Assembly: GCF_000743525.1 (NCBI RefSeq) | Contig: NZ_JQGK01000022.1 | Coordinates: 1-35,723 of the forward strand | Origin: Sulfurospirillum sp. SCADC | Lineage (GTDB): Bacteria > Campylobacterota > Campylobacteria > Campylobacterales > Sulfurospirillaceae | Reading direction: 5' to 3' | Length of the DNA: 35,723 bases | Shown here: in pieces, positions 24,307 through 32,415 of the stretch | Position numbering within the stretch: position 1 is the stretch's first letter | How the letters are laid out: each line of letters begins with the position of its first letter | The notes under the pieces: model-generated | What the model was told of the DNA's origin: nothing | Database searches by the model: none | The model's input: the letters and a program-made list of their open reading frames with translations, nothing else | Program-made: the position numbers and the translations under genes

Positions 24307-25041
24307 TTACTCTTGATTGGACAAGAATTCTACGGTTTTTTGGTAATGACGGCTCTGGTCTAAGCCTTCGTTTTTAAGCTCATTCGTGTAGATCACCAAA
24401 CGCTCATCGATCTTTGCCACGATCTCATCCATATCATCGGTTAATGTAATCAGTTCGACATCTTCAGGGCGAATCGTATGATGCTCTACAAGCGTGGTTG
24501 CAATAAAATCATAGAGCTTCTCCCAATAGCTTTTCCCATACAAAAAGATGCTAATTTTAGTAATTTTTCCCGTTTGTGTCAGGGTTAACGCTTCAAAAAG
24601 TTCATCAAGCGTGCCAAACCCTCCCGGAAAGATGACATAGGCAAGGGAGTATTTAATCAGCATCACTTTACGGACAAAAAAGTAGTCAAAGGTAAGGTGT
24701 TTTGTGGTAAATTGGTTGCTTGATTGTTCATGCGGAAGATTGATATTAAGCCCAATGGATTGGCAATTTTTGGCATCAAACCCACCTTTATTGGCTGCTT
24801 CCATAATGCCTTTAGAGCCACCGGTAATGATGGTGTAGCCCTTTTTTCCTAATGTATAGGCTAACGTATGCGCATCGTGATAGTAGCGGTGATTGGCATG
24901 AAAACGTGCACTGCCAAAAAAGGTTACCGATGGTCCTAAGTCTTGAAGTTCATCAAATCCTTTAACAAAATCGGACATAATGCGAAGAACACTCCATTCA
25001 TTCGAGTGTTCGGTATCTTTAATGTGCTGTTTCTCTTCCAT
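24307..25041 (-). CDS. LOG-family protein
   Basis: A 244-residue Rossmann-like protein of the LOG family. The diagnostic PGGFGTLDELFE motif and GGSKGIMEAANKG are present, as are the VTFFGSARF start and a conserved Arg in FVRKVMLIKYS. Plant and some bacterial LOG enzymes release free cytokinin bases or ribose 5-phosphate from nucleoside monophosphates, so a nucleotide phosphoribohydrolase activity is plausible. It starts 8 bases after fliY and precedes the sugar genes by 2 bases, so it is probably co-transcribed with both, though no functional link is evident. Confidence 0.88.
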   Translation of the reverse strand: MEEKQHIKDTEHSNEWSVLRIMSDFVKGFDELQDLGPSVTFFGSARFHANHRYYHDAHTLAYTLGKKGYTIITGGSKGIMEAANKGGFDAKNCQSIGLNINLPHEQSSNQFTTKHLTFDYFFVRKVMLIKYSLAYVIFPGGFGTLDELFEALTLTQTGKITKISIFLYGKSYWEKLYDFIATTLVEHHTIRPEDVELITLTDDMDEIVAKIDERLVIYTNELKNEGLDQSRHYQKTVEFLSNQE

Positions 25042-25049
25042 AATCTTTT

Positions 25050-25913
25050 CTATCGCAATTTTTCTAAGCGTTCACGTTTCGTTCCAATCTCGCCGATTTG
25101 AACACCAAAGTTACCATCGACGATGACCACTTCACCCATGGCAATCACTTTATCGCCTACTAAAATTTCCAAAGGATCATTGGCTAACTGATCTAGCTCG
25201 ATGACAGAACCTATATCCATACTTAAAACATCTTTTAAAAGCATCTTTTTAGAGCCAATTCGTACACGAATTGGAAGTCTGACATCTTTAATCAGTTCAA
25301 TATTACTCATCTCTTCAGGACTCATTCCCACCACAACTTTTTTAGGCTCTTCATAGATATATTCTTCTCGTTCATCACTGACAAAAGAGGGGGCGATCTC
25401 CTCACCAATAAGCGGTATAAGCTCATGTGTAATGGCAAACGCAATGATGTCGTGAGAATTATGAACGGCTAAATTGTAAATAAAAAGCTTCTCATACCCT
25501 TTAAAATCGATCTGACTATTCGCATCAATGTACTCAATGCTATCAATGTCAAAATCTAGTTTCGGCATATTTTTCTGACTGCCAAGTGAGCGTGAAAAAG
25601 AGCTTAAAATATTGGAGATAATCTCTTTGGTCGCATCAAGATCTTCGGCGTCCATCTCCTCTTTTTCATCCCCTTCACCACCTAGCATCATGTCGCCAAT
25701 GGCTGTTGCAATTGACGTTGCAATCGTAACACGCATTTTACCGCGTAGTTCTCCACCTACGGTAACATCAAGCTTTGCAAGGGGAGGACTGAGTTTGAGT
25801 TTACTCTCACCATTCTCCTCTTTGTTGAGTTCAACGGTAGGTGCGATGCCTGTTAAGCCTTCAATGGTAGAGATAACCTCTTGTTGTAATAATTGTACAA
25901 ATGTATTGTTCAC
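25050..25913 (-). CDS. fliY: Flagellar motor switch protein FliY
   Basis: A 287-residue C-ring component. The N-terminal two thirds resemble the CheC/FliM middle region (LDVTVGGELRGKMRVTIATS, then DLDATKEIISNILSSFSRSL). The last 90 residues are a FliN/SpoA domain (DVRLPIRVRIGSKKMLLKDV, IELDQLANDPLEILVGDKVI, RGEVVIVDGNFGVQI-type end), so it is FliY rather than the short FliN. In some bacteria FliY is a CheY-P phosphatase; its catalytic residues cannot be assigned safely here. It starts 3 bases after the fliM stop. Confidence 0.95.
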   Translation of the reverse strand: MNNTFVQLLQQEVISTIEGLTGIAPTVELNKEENGESKLKLSPPLAKLDVTVGGELRGKMRVTIATSIATAIGDMMLGGEGDEKEEMDAEDLDATKEIISNILSSFSRSLGSQKNMPKLDFDIDSIEYIDANSQIDFKGYEKLFIYNLAVHNSHDIIAFAITHELIPLIGEEIAPSFVSDEREEYIYEEPKKVVVGMSPEEMSNIELIKDVRLPIRVRIGSKKMLLKDVLSMDIGSVIELDQLANDPLEILVGDKVIAMGEVVIVDGNFGVQIGEIGTKRERLEKLR

Positions 25914-25916
25914 ACC

Positions 25917-26978
25917 TTACCCCTGCTGCGATGTATCAAATGATGAAATTTTTGATTTACGAATATGTTCTAGCTCTTCGAGCGCACTTTTGACTTCATC
26001 TTTATCGGTTCGAACCAAACTCTCTATTTTAATCGATTTACGGAAACGATGCAAGCCAATCTCCGCTAAAAAGAGCTCTTTTTTATCAATCATCACAATG
26101 GCTTTATCATCTGCGGCACGATCCAGCCTGATAATGTCCCCTTTTTTAAGCTCTAAAAGCTCTCCTACGCTCAGTTCTGATTGCCCAATGATGGACTCAA
26201 TAAAGACTTCTGCGCGCGAAATGAGCGTATTTAACTCTTTATTGCGACTTTTTTTTGCACTCGTTTCACCCAGCATAATATCACGGTTTGCAAGGCGTGA
26301 GAGAATCGGCTCTAAATAAATAACAGGATAGCATAAGTTGATCATACCGCTGGAATTGCCAATAATAATCTCCATCACGACCATGATAACAATCTCATTT
26401 TGCGAAACGATTTGAACAACGTTAGGACTCGATTCTTTGGTCTCAACCGTTGGATACATGTCGGTAATCGGAGCCCAGCCCTCTTTGAGGCGTTGCATGA
26501 TAATACGCAAAATGGCATCCAGAAGATTGAGCTCAATGTCCGTTAACTCGCGGGTTGATTCATACGACTCTCCCAGTCCTCCCAAGAGTCTATCGATCAT
26601 CGGAAACGCGATGGATGGGTTGATCTCGATGATGCAGTTACCATCCAATGGCTTAATCGAAAAGACGTTAAAGCTCGTTGGGCTTGGAAGTGACATCAAG
26701 AACTCACCATAGGTCATCTGATCAACAGAGTGCAGTTGAATCTCTACGATACTGCGCATAATCGAAGAGATCTGCGAAGCGAGATTTCTCGCCATCTTGT
26801 CGTGAATACCTTTTACGGCACGCAGCTGCTCTTTTGAAACACGATTGGGTCGTTTAAAGTCATATAAAATGACTTGTCTGGTGTCGGAATGTTCAACTTC
26901 TGAGGAGAGAGTATCACCCTCTTCTTCGACAACTTCTAAGAGTGCATCGATCTCTTCTTGACTTAATATATCAGCCAT
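25917..26978 (-). CDS. fliM: Flagellar motor switch protein FliM
   Basis: A 353-residue C-ring protein that receives CheY-P. The N-terminal CheY-binding peptide is clear (ILSQEEIDALLEVVE). The middle domain contains NLASQISSIMRSIVEIQLHS and EINPSIAFPMIDRLLGG, and the C-terminus is a SpoA domain (ELSVGELLELKKGDIIRLDR). The length is typical. Its start overlaps the fliA stop by eight bases, and fliY follows. Confidence 0.98.
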   Translation of the reverse strand: MADILSQEEIDALLEVVEEEGDTLSSEVEHSDTRQVILYDFKRPNRVSKEQLRAVKGIHDKMARNLASQISSIMRSIVEIQLHSVDQMTYGEFLMSLPSPTSFNVFSIKPLDGNCIIEINPSIAFPMIDRLLGGLGESYESTRELTDIELNLLDAILRIIMQRLKEGWAPITDMYPTVETKESSPNVVQIVSQNEIVIMVVMEIIIGNSSGMINLCYPVIYLEPILSRLANRDIMLGETSAKKSRNKELNTLISRAEVFIESIIGQSELSVGELLELKKGDIIRLDRAADDKAIVMIDKKELFLAEIGLHRFRKSIKIESLVRTDKDEVKSALEELEHIRKSKISSFDTSQQG

Positions 26979-27690
26979 GGTTGATTCCCAACTGTTCTTT
27001 GATCTTTAGCAAAAGTTTTTTATGAATTTGAGAAATTCTTGATTCGCTAATCTCCAAAATCTCACTGATCTCTTTGAGGTTGAGTTCTTCAAAATAGTAG
27101 AGTTGAATGATCATCTGTTCTCGCTCATTAAAGGTTGTAAGAATGTTTTGCACCATCTCCATCAGTTCATCTTTTTCCACTCTTTGTGCCGTATCTTCAC
27201 CTGAGAGGATGGTGATCTGCTCATTAAGAGACATAACAGAGACTATCATAGCACTATTTCTTGCTTCTGCTATTTTTTCAATATCTTCATTTAAAAGTTG
27301 CGCTAAGTAAGCATCATCTGGCTCATTTCCATGCTCGCCTAAATAGGCGGTGATTTCATGATCGACCATTTTGATGAGGCGTCTGTTGGCTCGGCTCATC
27401 GTATCTAAAGAGCGTAAGAAATCGAGCATTGAACCGTACACACGTTTTTTACCATACCCCCAAAAAGAGTCATTTTGGTCTTTATCATAGCGACGGGATA
27501 GTTTGATCATCTCCTCCGTTCCAATGGAAATCAGATCATTCACATCCACTGAGGCAGGAAGTCGTTCACGAAGGCGATACGCCATAGCACGCACGGCAGG
27601 AAGGTACTGCAAGACAAGTTCATCTTGCTCTTTTTTTATATTTTGGCGGTAAGGATTAGGCTGCTGCTTTTTTAGTAGTGTAGGATTCAT
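26971..27690 (-). CDS. fliA: Flagellar sigma factor FliA (sigma-28)
   Basis: Directs transcription of late flagellar genes such as flagellin; normally held back by FlgM. The 239 residues show sigma region 2 (LPASVDVNDLISIGTEEMIK, then FWGYGKKRVYGSMLDFLRSL), region 3 and region 4 (LTTFNEREQMIIQLYYFEEL, followed by the HTH around LKEISEILEISESRISQIHK). Its start lies within the end of the upstream small gene (35-base overlap), and it overlaps fliM at the other end, so expression of all three is coupled. Confidence 0.97.
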   Translation of the reverse strand: MNPTLLKKQQPNPYRQNIKKEQDELVLQYLPAVRAMAYRLRERLPASVDVNDLISIGTEEMIKLSRRYDKDQNDSFWGYGKKRVYGSMLDFLRSLDTMSRANRRLIKMVDHEITAYLGEHGNEPDDAYLAQLLNEDIEKIAEARNSAMIVSVMSLNEQITILSGEDTAQRVEKDELMEMVQNILTTFNEREQMIIQLYYFEELNLKEISEILEISESRISQIHKKLLLKIKEQLGINHG

Positions 27691-28030
27691 TACTCTCCAT
27701 TGAGCCTTTCATGATCTTATCATAGTGCTGGTTCATATTATCAATGCTTGCTAAAAGACTGTCCATCACTTTTTCTCTGTTCTCAAGCTCTTGAATAAAA
27801 TAATCGCCAATATTTTCGTGATCTTTTTTGTCGAAAATAAATGTCGCCATACGATCAAAATCAAAGAAATTCATCACAGCCACATGGATAATGAGATAAA
27901 AAACCAACGTTATCTCTAACGTGTAAAAGAGTATCTCTTCTGGCTCTGAAAAATTCAGTATCGAAAACATCAATCCTATAAAAAATCCACATATTGTGAA
28001 AAAGTAGATGAAATTTTCTGATTTGACCAT
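27656..28030 (-). CDS. Small membrane protein between flhG and fliA
   Basis: 124 residues with two close transmembrane helices (IYFFTICGFFIGLMFSILNF and ILFYTLEITLVFYLIIHVAV) and a cytosolic C-terminal half that looks coiled-coil (NIGDYFIQELENREKVMDSL). No known domain is recognised. A small membrane protein in the same place is, as I recall, conserved in Campylobacter (between flhG and fliA), so it is probably a flagellar accessory protein. Its last 35 bases overlap the fliA start. It follows flhG by 23 bases. Confidence 0.75.
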   Translation of the reverse strand: MVKSENFIYFFTICGFFIGLMFSILNFSEPEEILFYTLEITLVFYLIIHVAVMNFFDFDRMATFIFDKKDHENIGDYFIQELENREKVMDSLLASIDNMNQHYDKIMKGSMESNESYTTKKAAA

Positions 28031-28053
28031 ATAAACGCCTTTACAAAATGTAT

Positions 28054-28926
28054 CTAAAATTGCTCAATAATACGCTTAAAAAAGCTTCCGAAGCTCTTAT
28101 TCGTATCACTTTTAAGCACTTTTCGTTCCAATTTATAGACTAAATTATTGACAATGCGTTTCATATCCAAAGATGCCAAAGAATTGGGAGCATCGTTGGT
28201 AAAAAGTGTGCGTTGTTTGATGCTTTTAGAAATCAGTTTATCCTCAGGCAATTTACCAATCAAATTGAGTTTGAGTCCATTGCCAATATTCGCCATGGCA
28301 ACTTTATTGATCTTATCAAAAATGAGTTGCGCCTCTTTTTCGCTTTTGGTCATATTTAAAATAACATGAATATTAGACTGTGTTTTACTCGTAATCTTAA
28401 TGGTCGCGTACGCATCCGTAATCGCTGCAGGATCAGGCACCGTGACCACAATGACCTCATCGGCAGCCTCTAAAAAGAGTTGGATGTGCTCGCCAATACC
28501 AGCCCCCGTATCGATAATCATAAAATCAAGGTCGTTGAGCACTTTCGTCTCTTCTAAAAAGCGTTCAAACAAAAACTGCTCGGAGTATTTTAAAATCTCA
28601 TCGCCACTTTCACCTGGGATCAGCAAAAGGTTTTTCTTAATCGGAACAATGACGTCTTTGAGTGTACACTCGCCTTTGAGTACATGTAAAATATTTTTAT
28701 CAATGCGAACGTTTAGAATGACATCCAAATTTGCCAGTCCAATATCTGCATCAAAAAGCCCTACTTTATAACCATTGTTTGCAAGAATATTTGCCATATT
28801 GGCACTAACGGTACTTTTACCCACACCACCTTTACCACTTGTGATGGCAATAAATTTTGTATGGCTATGTTCGTTAGCAGAAGCTGCACCGACCAGTTCT
28901 TGGAGCTTATTCGCCTGCGTTTCCAT
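28054..28926 (-). CDS. flhG: Flagellum number regulator FlhG (FleN/YlxH), MinD-like ATPase
   Basis: A ParA/MinD-type ATPase that works with FlhF to limit flagellar number and, in Campylobacter, also affects division site choice. The deviant Walker A is ITSGKGGVGKSTVSANMA and the second signature DADIGLANLDV. DTGAGIGEHIQ corresponds to Walker B. The N-terminal ETQANKLQEL matches the DQAxxLR-type peptide that stimulates FlhF GTPase. I place the start at the ATG at 28926, since AGGTG precedes it; an ATG at 28953 would add nine residues. It overlaps the end of flhF by 20 bases. The C-terminus (SFGSFFKRIIEQF) could be a membrane-binding amphipathic helix. Confidence 0.95.
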   Translation of the reverse strand: METQANKLQELVGAASANEHSHTKFIAITSGKGGVGKSTVSANMANILANNGYKVGLFDADIGLANLDVILNVRIDKNILHVLKGECTLKDVIVPIKKNLLLIPGESGDEILKYSEQFLFERFLEETKVLNDLDFMIIDTGAGIGEHIQLFLEAADEVIVVTVPDPAAITDAYATIKITSKTQSNIHVILNMTKSEKEAQLIFDKINKVAMANIGNGLKLNLIGKLPEDKLISKSIKQRTLFTNDAPNSLASLDMKRIVNNLVYKLERKVLKSDTNKSFGSFFKRIIEQF

Positions 28927-30187
28927 GTTCACCTCTTTTTTTCTCAAAGCCATCTAAAATACATTCAACCAAAAAGTCACTCGATGCAGGGACAATGTCA
29001 TCGGGAACCTCTTGACCAATGGAAAAATAACTTACGGGTTTGTCAATATCGTAAATCAAAGAAAATATCGTTCCAAAAACCTTCGTTTCATCAAATTTCG
29101 TAAAAATAAGCGTATCAATGTCTAAAAAAGAGAAGTTTTTATAGATCTCTTTAAGGTCTTCCAGTTTACTTCCTGCGGAGAGTACGAGGTTAACATCGAT
29201 TTGCAGTTGTGAGCTTTGCAGAAACTTATTGAGCTTGATCAGTTTATCTTTATCGTACTGTGAACTTCCTACCGTATCAATCAAAATGACATCGCAATGG
29301 CTGAGCGACGAAAGCGCATTGTTAAAATCATTCGGATCAACCACATCCTCAATCGGCAAACGCATCATCTTCGCATACTGAAAAAGTTGCTCAACCGCTC
29401 CAATACGATACGTATCAAGCGTTATAATGCCCACTTTCGCACGCTTTTCTTGAATGTAGGAGTAACGTGCCGCAAGCTTGGCAATCGTGGTTGTTTTGCC
29501 CACACCGGTTGGGCCTACAAACATCATCACTCGCTTATTGCCTTTAGGAAGTTCCGTTTCCATGCGCACGGGAATGAGTTTGCGAAGCAACACTTGAAAA
29601 TAGCGTTTGATCGTCTCAGAACTGTTTTTCATTTTGACAGGCATGTGCTCTAACGTCAGATTCATGATGTTTTCTAAATGATCTTCACCCATGCCACTGG
29701 TTTTGGCGAGTTTATAAATCTCTGAAAATTCGGAAGGAATCGCTAAATGATTGCGGTGGGGGGCTCGCTCTTCCCAGAACATCTCTTGGATGAGTTTGAT
29801 TTTATCGGCGAGCTTATTGATCTCGCATTTGATCTCACCAATACCTTCACTGTTTTGAGCTCTCTCTGCTTGTTTTGAAGCGTTTGAGCTACCCATATCG
29901 CCTGTGGCTTGCGCAATTTGCGAAATCTGTTTGGCAGCTTCTGAGAGACTAAAGAGAACATCTTCGCCACTTTTGTATTTGGGTTCAACTCTGGGTTCTG
30001 GTTTTCTAGGAGCTGGTGCTGGTTGATCTTCTTCGACAGCAACAACCACTTCATAGAGTGCGGAAGTACTAATGGTCTTTTTGCGAATCTGTTTGGTGCT
30101 TATCACAAGCGCATTTTCACCGCAGTCTTGTTGAGCCTGTTTGAGTGCTTCTGCTGGTGTTTCTCCACTAAACGTATGAAATTTCAC
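28907..30187 (-). CDS. flhF: Flagellar placement GTPase FlhF
   Basis: An SRP-type GTPase that marks the pole for flagellar assembly and, in Campylobacterota, is needed for sigma-54 flagellar gene expression. The 426 residues comprise a B domain with the start MKFHTFSGETPAEALKQAQQ, a low-complexity charged linker, an N domain, and a G domain. G1 is VGPTGVGKTTTIAKLAARY near residue 225, G3 DTVGSSQYD and G4 TKFDET. It begins immediately after the folK stop and overlaps flhG. Confidence 0.97.
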   Translation of the reverse strand: MKFHTFSGETPAEALKQAQQDCGENALVISTKQIRKKTISTSALYEVVVAVEEDQPAPAPRKPEPRVEPKYKSGEDVLFSLSEAAKQISQIAQATGDMGSSNASKQAERAQNSEGIGEIKCEINKLADKIKLIQEMFWEERAPHRNHLAIPSEFSEIYKLAKTSGMGEDHLENIMNLTLEHMPVKMKNSSETIKRYFQVLLRKLIPVRMETELPKGNKRVMMFVGPTGVGKTTTIAKLAARYSYIQEKRAKVGIITLDTYRIGAVEQLFQYAKMMRLPIEDVVDPNDFNNALSSLSHCDVILIDTVGSSQYDKDKLIKLNKFLQSSQLQIDVNLVLSAGSKLEDLKEIYKNFSFLDIDTLIFTKFDETKVFGTIFSLIYDIDKPVSYFSIGQEVPDDIVPASSDFLVECILDGFEKKRGEHGNAGE

Positions 30188-30189
30188 CT

Positions 30190-30678
30190 CTATCCTTTAA
30201 AACTTTTTAGCGTAAAAAGTGGAACGATAACCGATGCACGCTCCCTCCATCGAGGGTGGGGAACAATTAAGTTAGGTTGATTGATCTTTTGATTATCGAA
30301 AAATATTATATCTAAATCCAGCGTTCTTGGTCCATTTTTAAAGAGCCTCACACGCCCAAACAGATGCTCCAAGCGTAAAAGCACTTTAAGCAATGCTTTT
30401 GCGCTTAAGGAAGTTTGTAACACGATCACCGCATTGTAAAAATCGGGCTGATCCAAGTAGCCAAACGGCGGATTTTGAAACACCATGGAACTCTCTTGAA
30501 CATAAAAACGCGGATCGTTTAACAATAGACGGTAGAGTTTGACAAAACGCTTCTTCACATCACCTTGATTGCCACCCAGTCCTATGACGGTTCGGTGCAA
30601 AAAATGAGATTTGGCACTTTTACATGTAGGAAAAAAACGGATGCGTTCTAACTTCACCCCATAACCTCTGCGCCGCAT
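30190..30678 (-). CDS. folK: 6-hydroxymethyl-dihydropterin pyrophosphokinase
   Basis: Transfers pyrophosphate from ATP to 6-hydroxymethyl-7,8-dihydropterin in folate synthesis. The HPPK core is present: GLGGNQGDVKKRF, DFYNAVIVLQT, RLFKNGPRTLDLDIIFFDN and VPHPRWRERASVIVPLF, with the Mg-binding DxD in LDLDI. The first 28 residues precede the normal HPPK start and include FPTCK, encoded by a TACATGTA palindrome. The start overlaps the end of pepQ by 25 bases. It adjoins flhF, as in Campylobacter. Confidence 0.95.
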   Translation of the reverse strand: MRRRGYGVKLERIRFFPTCKSAKSHFLHRTVIGLGGNQGDVKKRFVKLYRLLLNDPRFYVQESSMVFQNPPFGYLDQPDFYNAVIVLQTSLSAKALLKVLLRLEHLFGRVRLFKNGPRTLDLDIIFFDNQKINQPNLIVPHPRWRERASVIVPLFTLKSFKG

Positions 30679-31682
30679 TTTCTCACAATAATCGTATCTT
30701 CGATTCTCACGCCAAACTGCTCTGGTAAGTAAATGCCTGGCTCAATGGTAAAGACCATATTTTCTTCGATAATGGTTTCGGAACGGACACTAATGACAGG
30801 AAGTTCATGAATATCAAGTCCGACACCATGCCCCGTGGAGTGAATAAAATAGGCTCCAAATCCCGCTTTATCGATGACATCGCGCGTCGCTTTGTCGATC
30901 TCTTTGGCTTTGACACCGATTTTGACCGCTTTCAGTGCGGCTTCTTGCGCGAGCAGCACTGTATCATAAACTTTCTGTTTCAAGGCCTCGCTGAAGCGTT
31001 GCTCTTTTTCAAAGTTGAACCCTTCATCAAAAAAGCTCGTGCGTGTGCGATCAGAACAGTAGCGCTGATACTTCACGCCCGCATCTAAAAGGACAAGTTC
31101 ACCTTTTTGAAGTGTTTTACATGTAGGCAGTGCGTGCGGTTTGGCAGCGTTGGCTCCAAGCGCGATAATCGGCTCAAAACTGAGTCCTAGTTCACCGTGG
31201 TGTTTTAAGATCGCTTCTGCTTCAAAGAAGGCACGCTTTTCATCGATGCCCTCACCGTGAGTTTTTAAAAATTTTCCAAAATGGGTAAATGCATCTCGAC
31301 CAAAGAGTGCCGCTTTCTTGAGAATTTCAAGTTCAGTTTCACTTTTGATGATGCGTTTTTGTTGCGAAAAATTGGGCTTTTTCTGAAACGTGATGTTCAG
31401 TTTTTCATTCAAACGTGCAAACACTTCCACATTCCATTCAGCAGGATTATACGCAAGGGTTTTAATACCACTTTTGCGAATCAACAAACGCGCTGTTTTG
31501 AGCAGGTCGCGCCTGTCGCCTTCCAAAACGGTTGCGTTTTTGATGATCTCCGAAGCCTCGGTTGTATACCGCGCATCGGTGATAAAAAAGGCTTCGCTCC
31601 CCAGTTTCAAAAAAACCGCATGGTCGCATGAAAACCCGCATTCAAAGTAGAGCGCGTTTTCATCTTGGAGAATGTAGTTCAT
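30654..31682 (-). CDS. pepQ: M24-family aminopeptidase/prolidase (PepQ-like)
   Basis: A metallopeptidase that cleaves X-Pro dipeptides or removes an N-terminal residue before proline. All five metal ligands of the pita-bread fold are visible: Asp in LLDAGVKYQRYCSD (two Asp), His in HSTGHGVGLDIHEL, Glu in FTIEPGIYLP and Glu in GVRIEDTII. About 342 residues; I use the ATG at 31682, one base after the aroQ stop, because the M24 creatinase-like N-domain begins there (MNYILQDENALYFECG). An ATG at 31736 would overlap aroQ by 53 bases. One TACATGTA palindrome inside encodes PTCK. Confidence 0.93.
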   Translation of the reverse strand: MNYILQDENALYFECGFSCDHAVFLKLGSEAFFITDARYTTEASEIIKNATVLEGDRRDLLKTARLLIRKSGIKTLAYNPAEWNVEVFARLNEKLNITFQKKPNFSQQKRIIKSETELEILKKAALFGRDAFTHFGKFLKTHGEGIDEKRAFFEAEAILKHHGELGLSFEPIIALGANAAKPHALPTCKTLQKGELVLLDAGVKYQRYCSDRTRTSFFDEGFNFEKEQRFSEALKQKVYDTVLLAQEAALKAVKIGVKAKEIDKATRDVIDKAGFGAYFIHSTGHGVGLDIHELPVISVRSETIIEENMVFTIEPGIYLPEQFGVRIEDTIIVRKCGAEVMG

Positions 31683-31683
31683 C

Positions 31684-32169
31684 TTACGCTTTTGCTGCTT
31701 GTTGTTGTGCCGCTTGTGCTTTGCGAAGTGCGTCAAGCTCGCCTAGCATTTGCATCATCGAGATCATCGCAAGGTGGTAACCAAACGGTCCAAAACCACT
31801 GATTTGACCGGTGCAAACCGCTGCGGTCATGCTTTTTTGACGAAACTCTTCACGTCGGTAGATGTTACTGATATGCACTTCAATCGCTGGTAAAGCAACC
31901 GCGCTAATCGCATCACGAATCGCAATTGAGGTATGTGTATATGCCGCTGGATTGATGATGATACCATCGGCATCGCCAAGACATTCTTGGATACGATCCA
32001 CAATTTCACCTTCTAAATTGGATTGAAAAAATTCGATTTCAAAACCATTTTGTTTTGCGACCGTCTCCATTTGAGAGTGAATCTCTTCAAGTTTCATGCC
32101 ACCGTAGATGGTTTGCTCTCTGTGACCGAGCATATTAAGATTTGGACCTTGAATCACAACAATTTTCAT
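31684..32169 (-). CDS. aroQ: Type II 3-dehydroquinate dehydratase
   Basis: Dehydrates 3-dehydroquinate to 3-dehydroshikimate in the shikimate pathway. 161 residues, forming a dodecamer in relatives. Hallmarks are [20 protein letters not shown] (with the catalytic Tyr region), [18 protein letters not shown] and [17 protein letters not shown]. The C-terminus is alanine/glutamine-rich ([13 protein letters not shown]). It is the first gene of a 12.8-kb co-oriented run, with AAAGG upstream of its ATG and a TATAAT -10 at 32204-32199. Confidence 0.98.
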   Translation of the reverse strand: MKIVVIQGPNLNMLGHREQTIYGGMKLEEIHSQMETVAKQNGFEIEFFQSNLEGEIVDRIQECLGDADGIIINPAAYTHTSIAIRDAISAVALPAIEVHISNIYRREEFRQKSMTAAVCTGQISGFGPFGYHLAMISMMQMLGELDALRKAQAAQQQAAKA

Positions 32170-32198
32170 GAGTTACCTTTTGTTTAAAATTTACTCTT

Positions 32199-32204
32199 AT
32201 TATA
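32199..32204 (-). promoter_or_regulatory. -10 box of the aroQ-flagellar run
   Basis: The minus strand has TATAAT here, about 30 bases upstream of the aroQ ATG. The region 17 bases further upstream falls in the terminal repeat of the small element at 32210-32374, where GGGTTA is the best -35. The element may therefore have reshaped this promoter. Confidence 0.5.
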
Positions 32205-32209
32205 TCAAT

Positions 32210-32374
32210 AGACTTCTTGCATAACCCTTGAAAAGATTCAAGAGTTTGTTCAAAGTGCGTCAATTTTTAAAACTCAAAATTGAGTCATAGCCGTAGCTAT
32301 GGCGATGTTTTTAGTTTTAAAAAGTGGTGTGCTATGGACGATACTCTTTTTTCAATGGGTTATGCAAGAAGTCT
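32210..32374. mobile_element. MITE-like 165-bp non-coding element
   Basis: Perfect 18-bp terminal inverted repeats (32210-32227 and 32357-32374, AGACTTCTTGCATAACCC at the left) enclose AT-rich DNA that is itself partly palindromic. TTGAAAA continues the left repeat and recurs, inverted, next to the right one. TTTTTAAAACT recurs near both sides, and the centre CATAGC-CGTA-GCTATG (32286-32301) is a perfect hairpin. There is no open frame. The ends recall IS5-type termini, but no target duplication is certain. It fills the gap between aroQ and the divergent amidohydrolase gene. Confidence 0.65.
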
Positions 32375-32390
32375 CAAGCTTAGTTTAGGA

Positions 32391-32396
32391 TACAAT
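32391..32396 (+). promoter_or_regulatory. Candidate -10 box of the amidohydrolase-sppA operon
   Basis: TACAAT at 32391-32396 lies 20 bases upstream of the GTG start at 32416 and just outside the right end of the MITE-like element. No clear -35 is seen, as is common in Campylobacterota. Confidence 0.45.
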
Positions 32397-32415
32397 TACG
32401 CCAAAAAGGATCGAT

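Noticed and set aside
32200-32380. Target-site duplication around the MITE-like element
   Set aside because: Short TCAA matches occur on both sides but do not abut the inverted repeat ends symmetrically, so no duplication is claimed.
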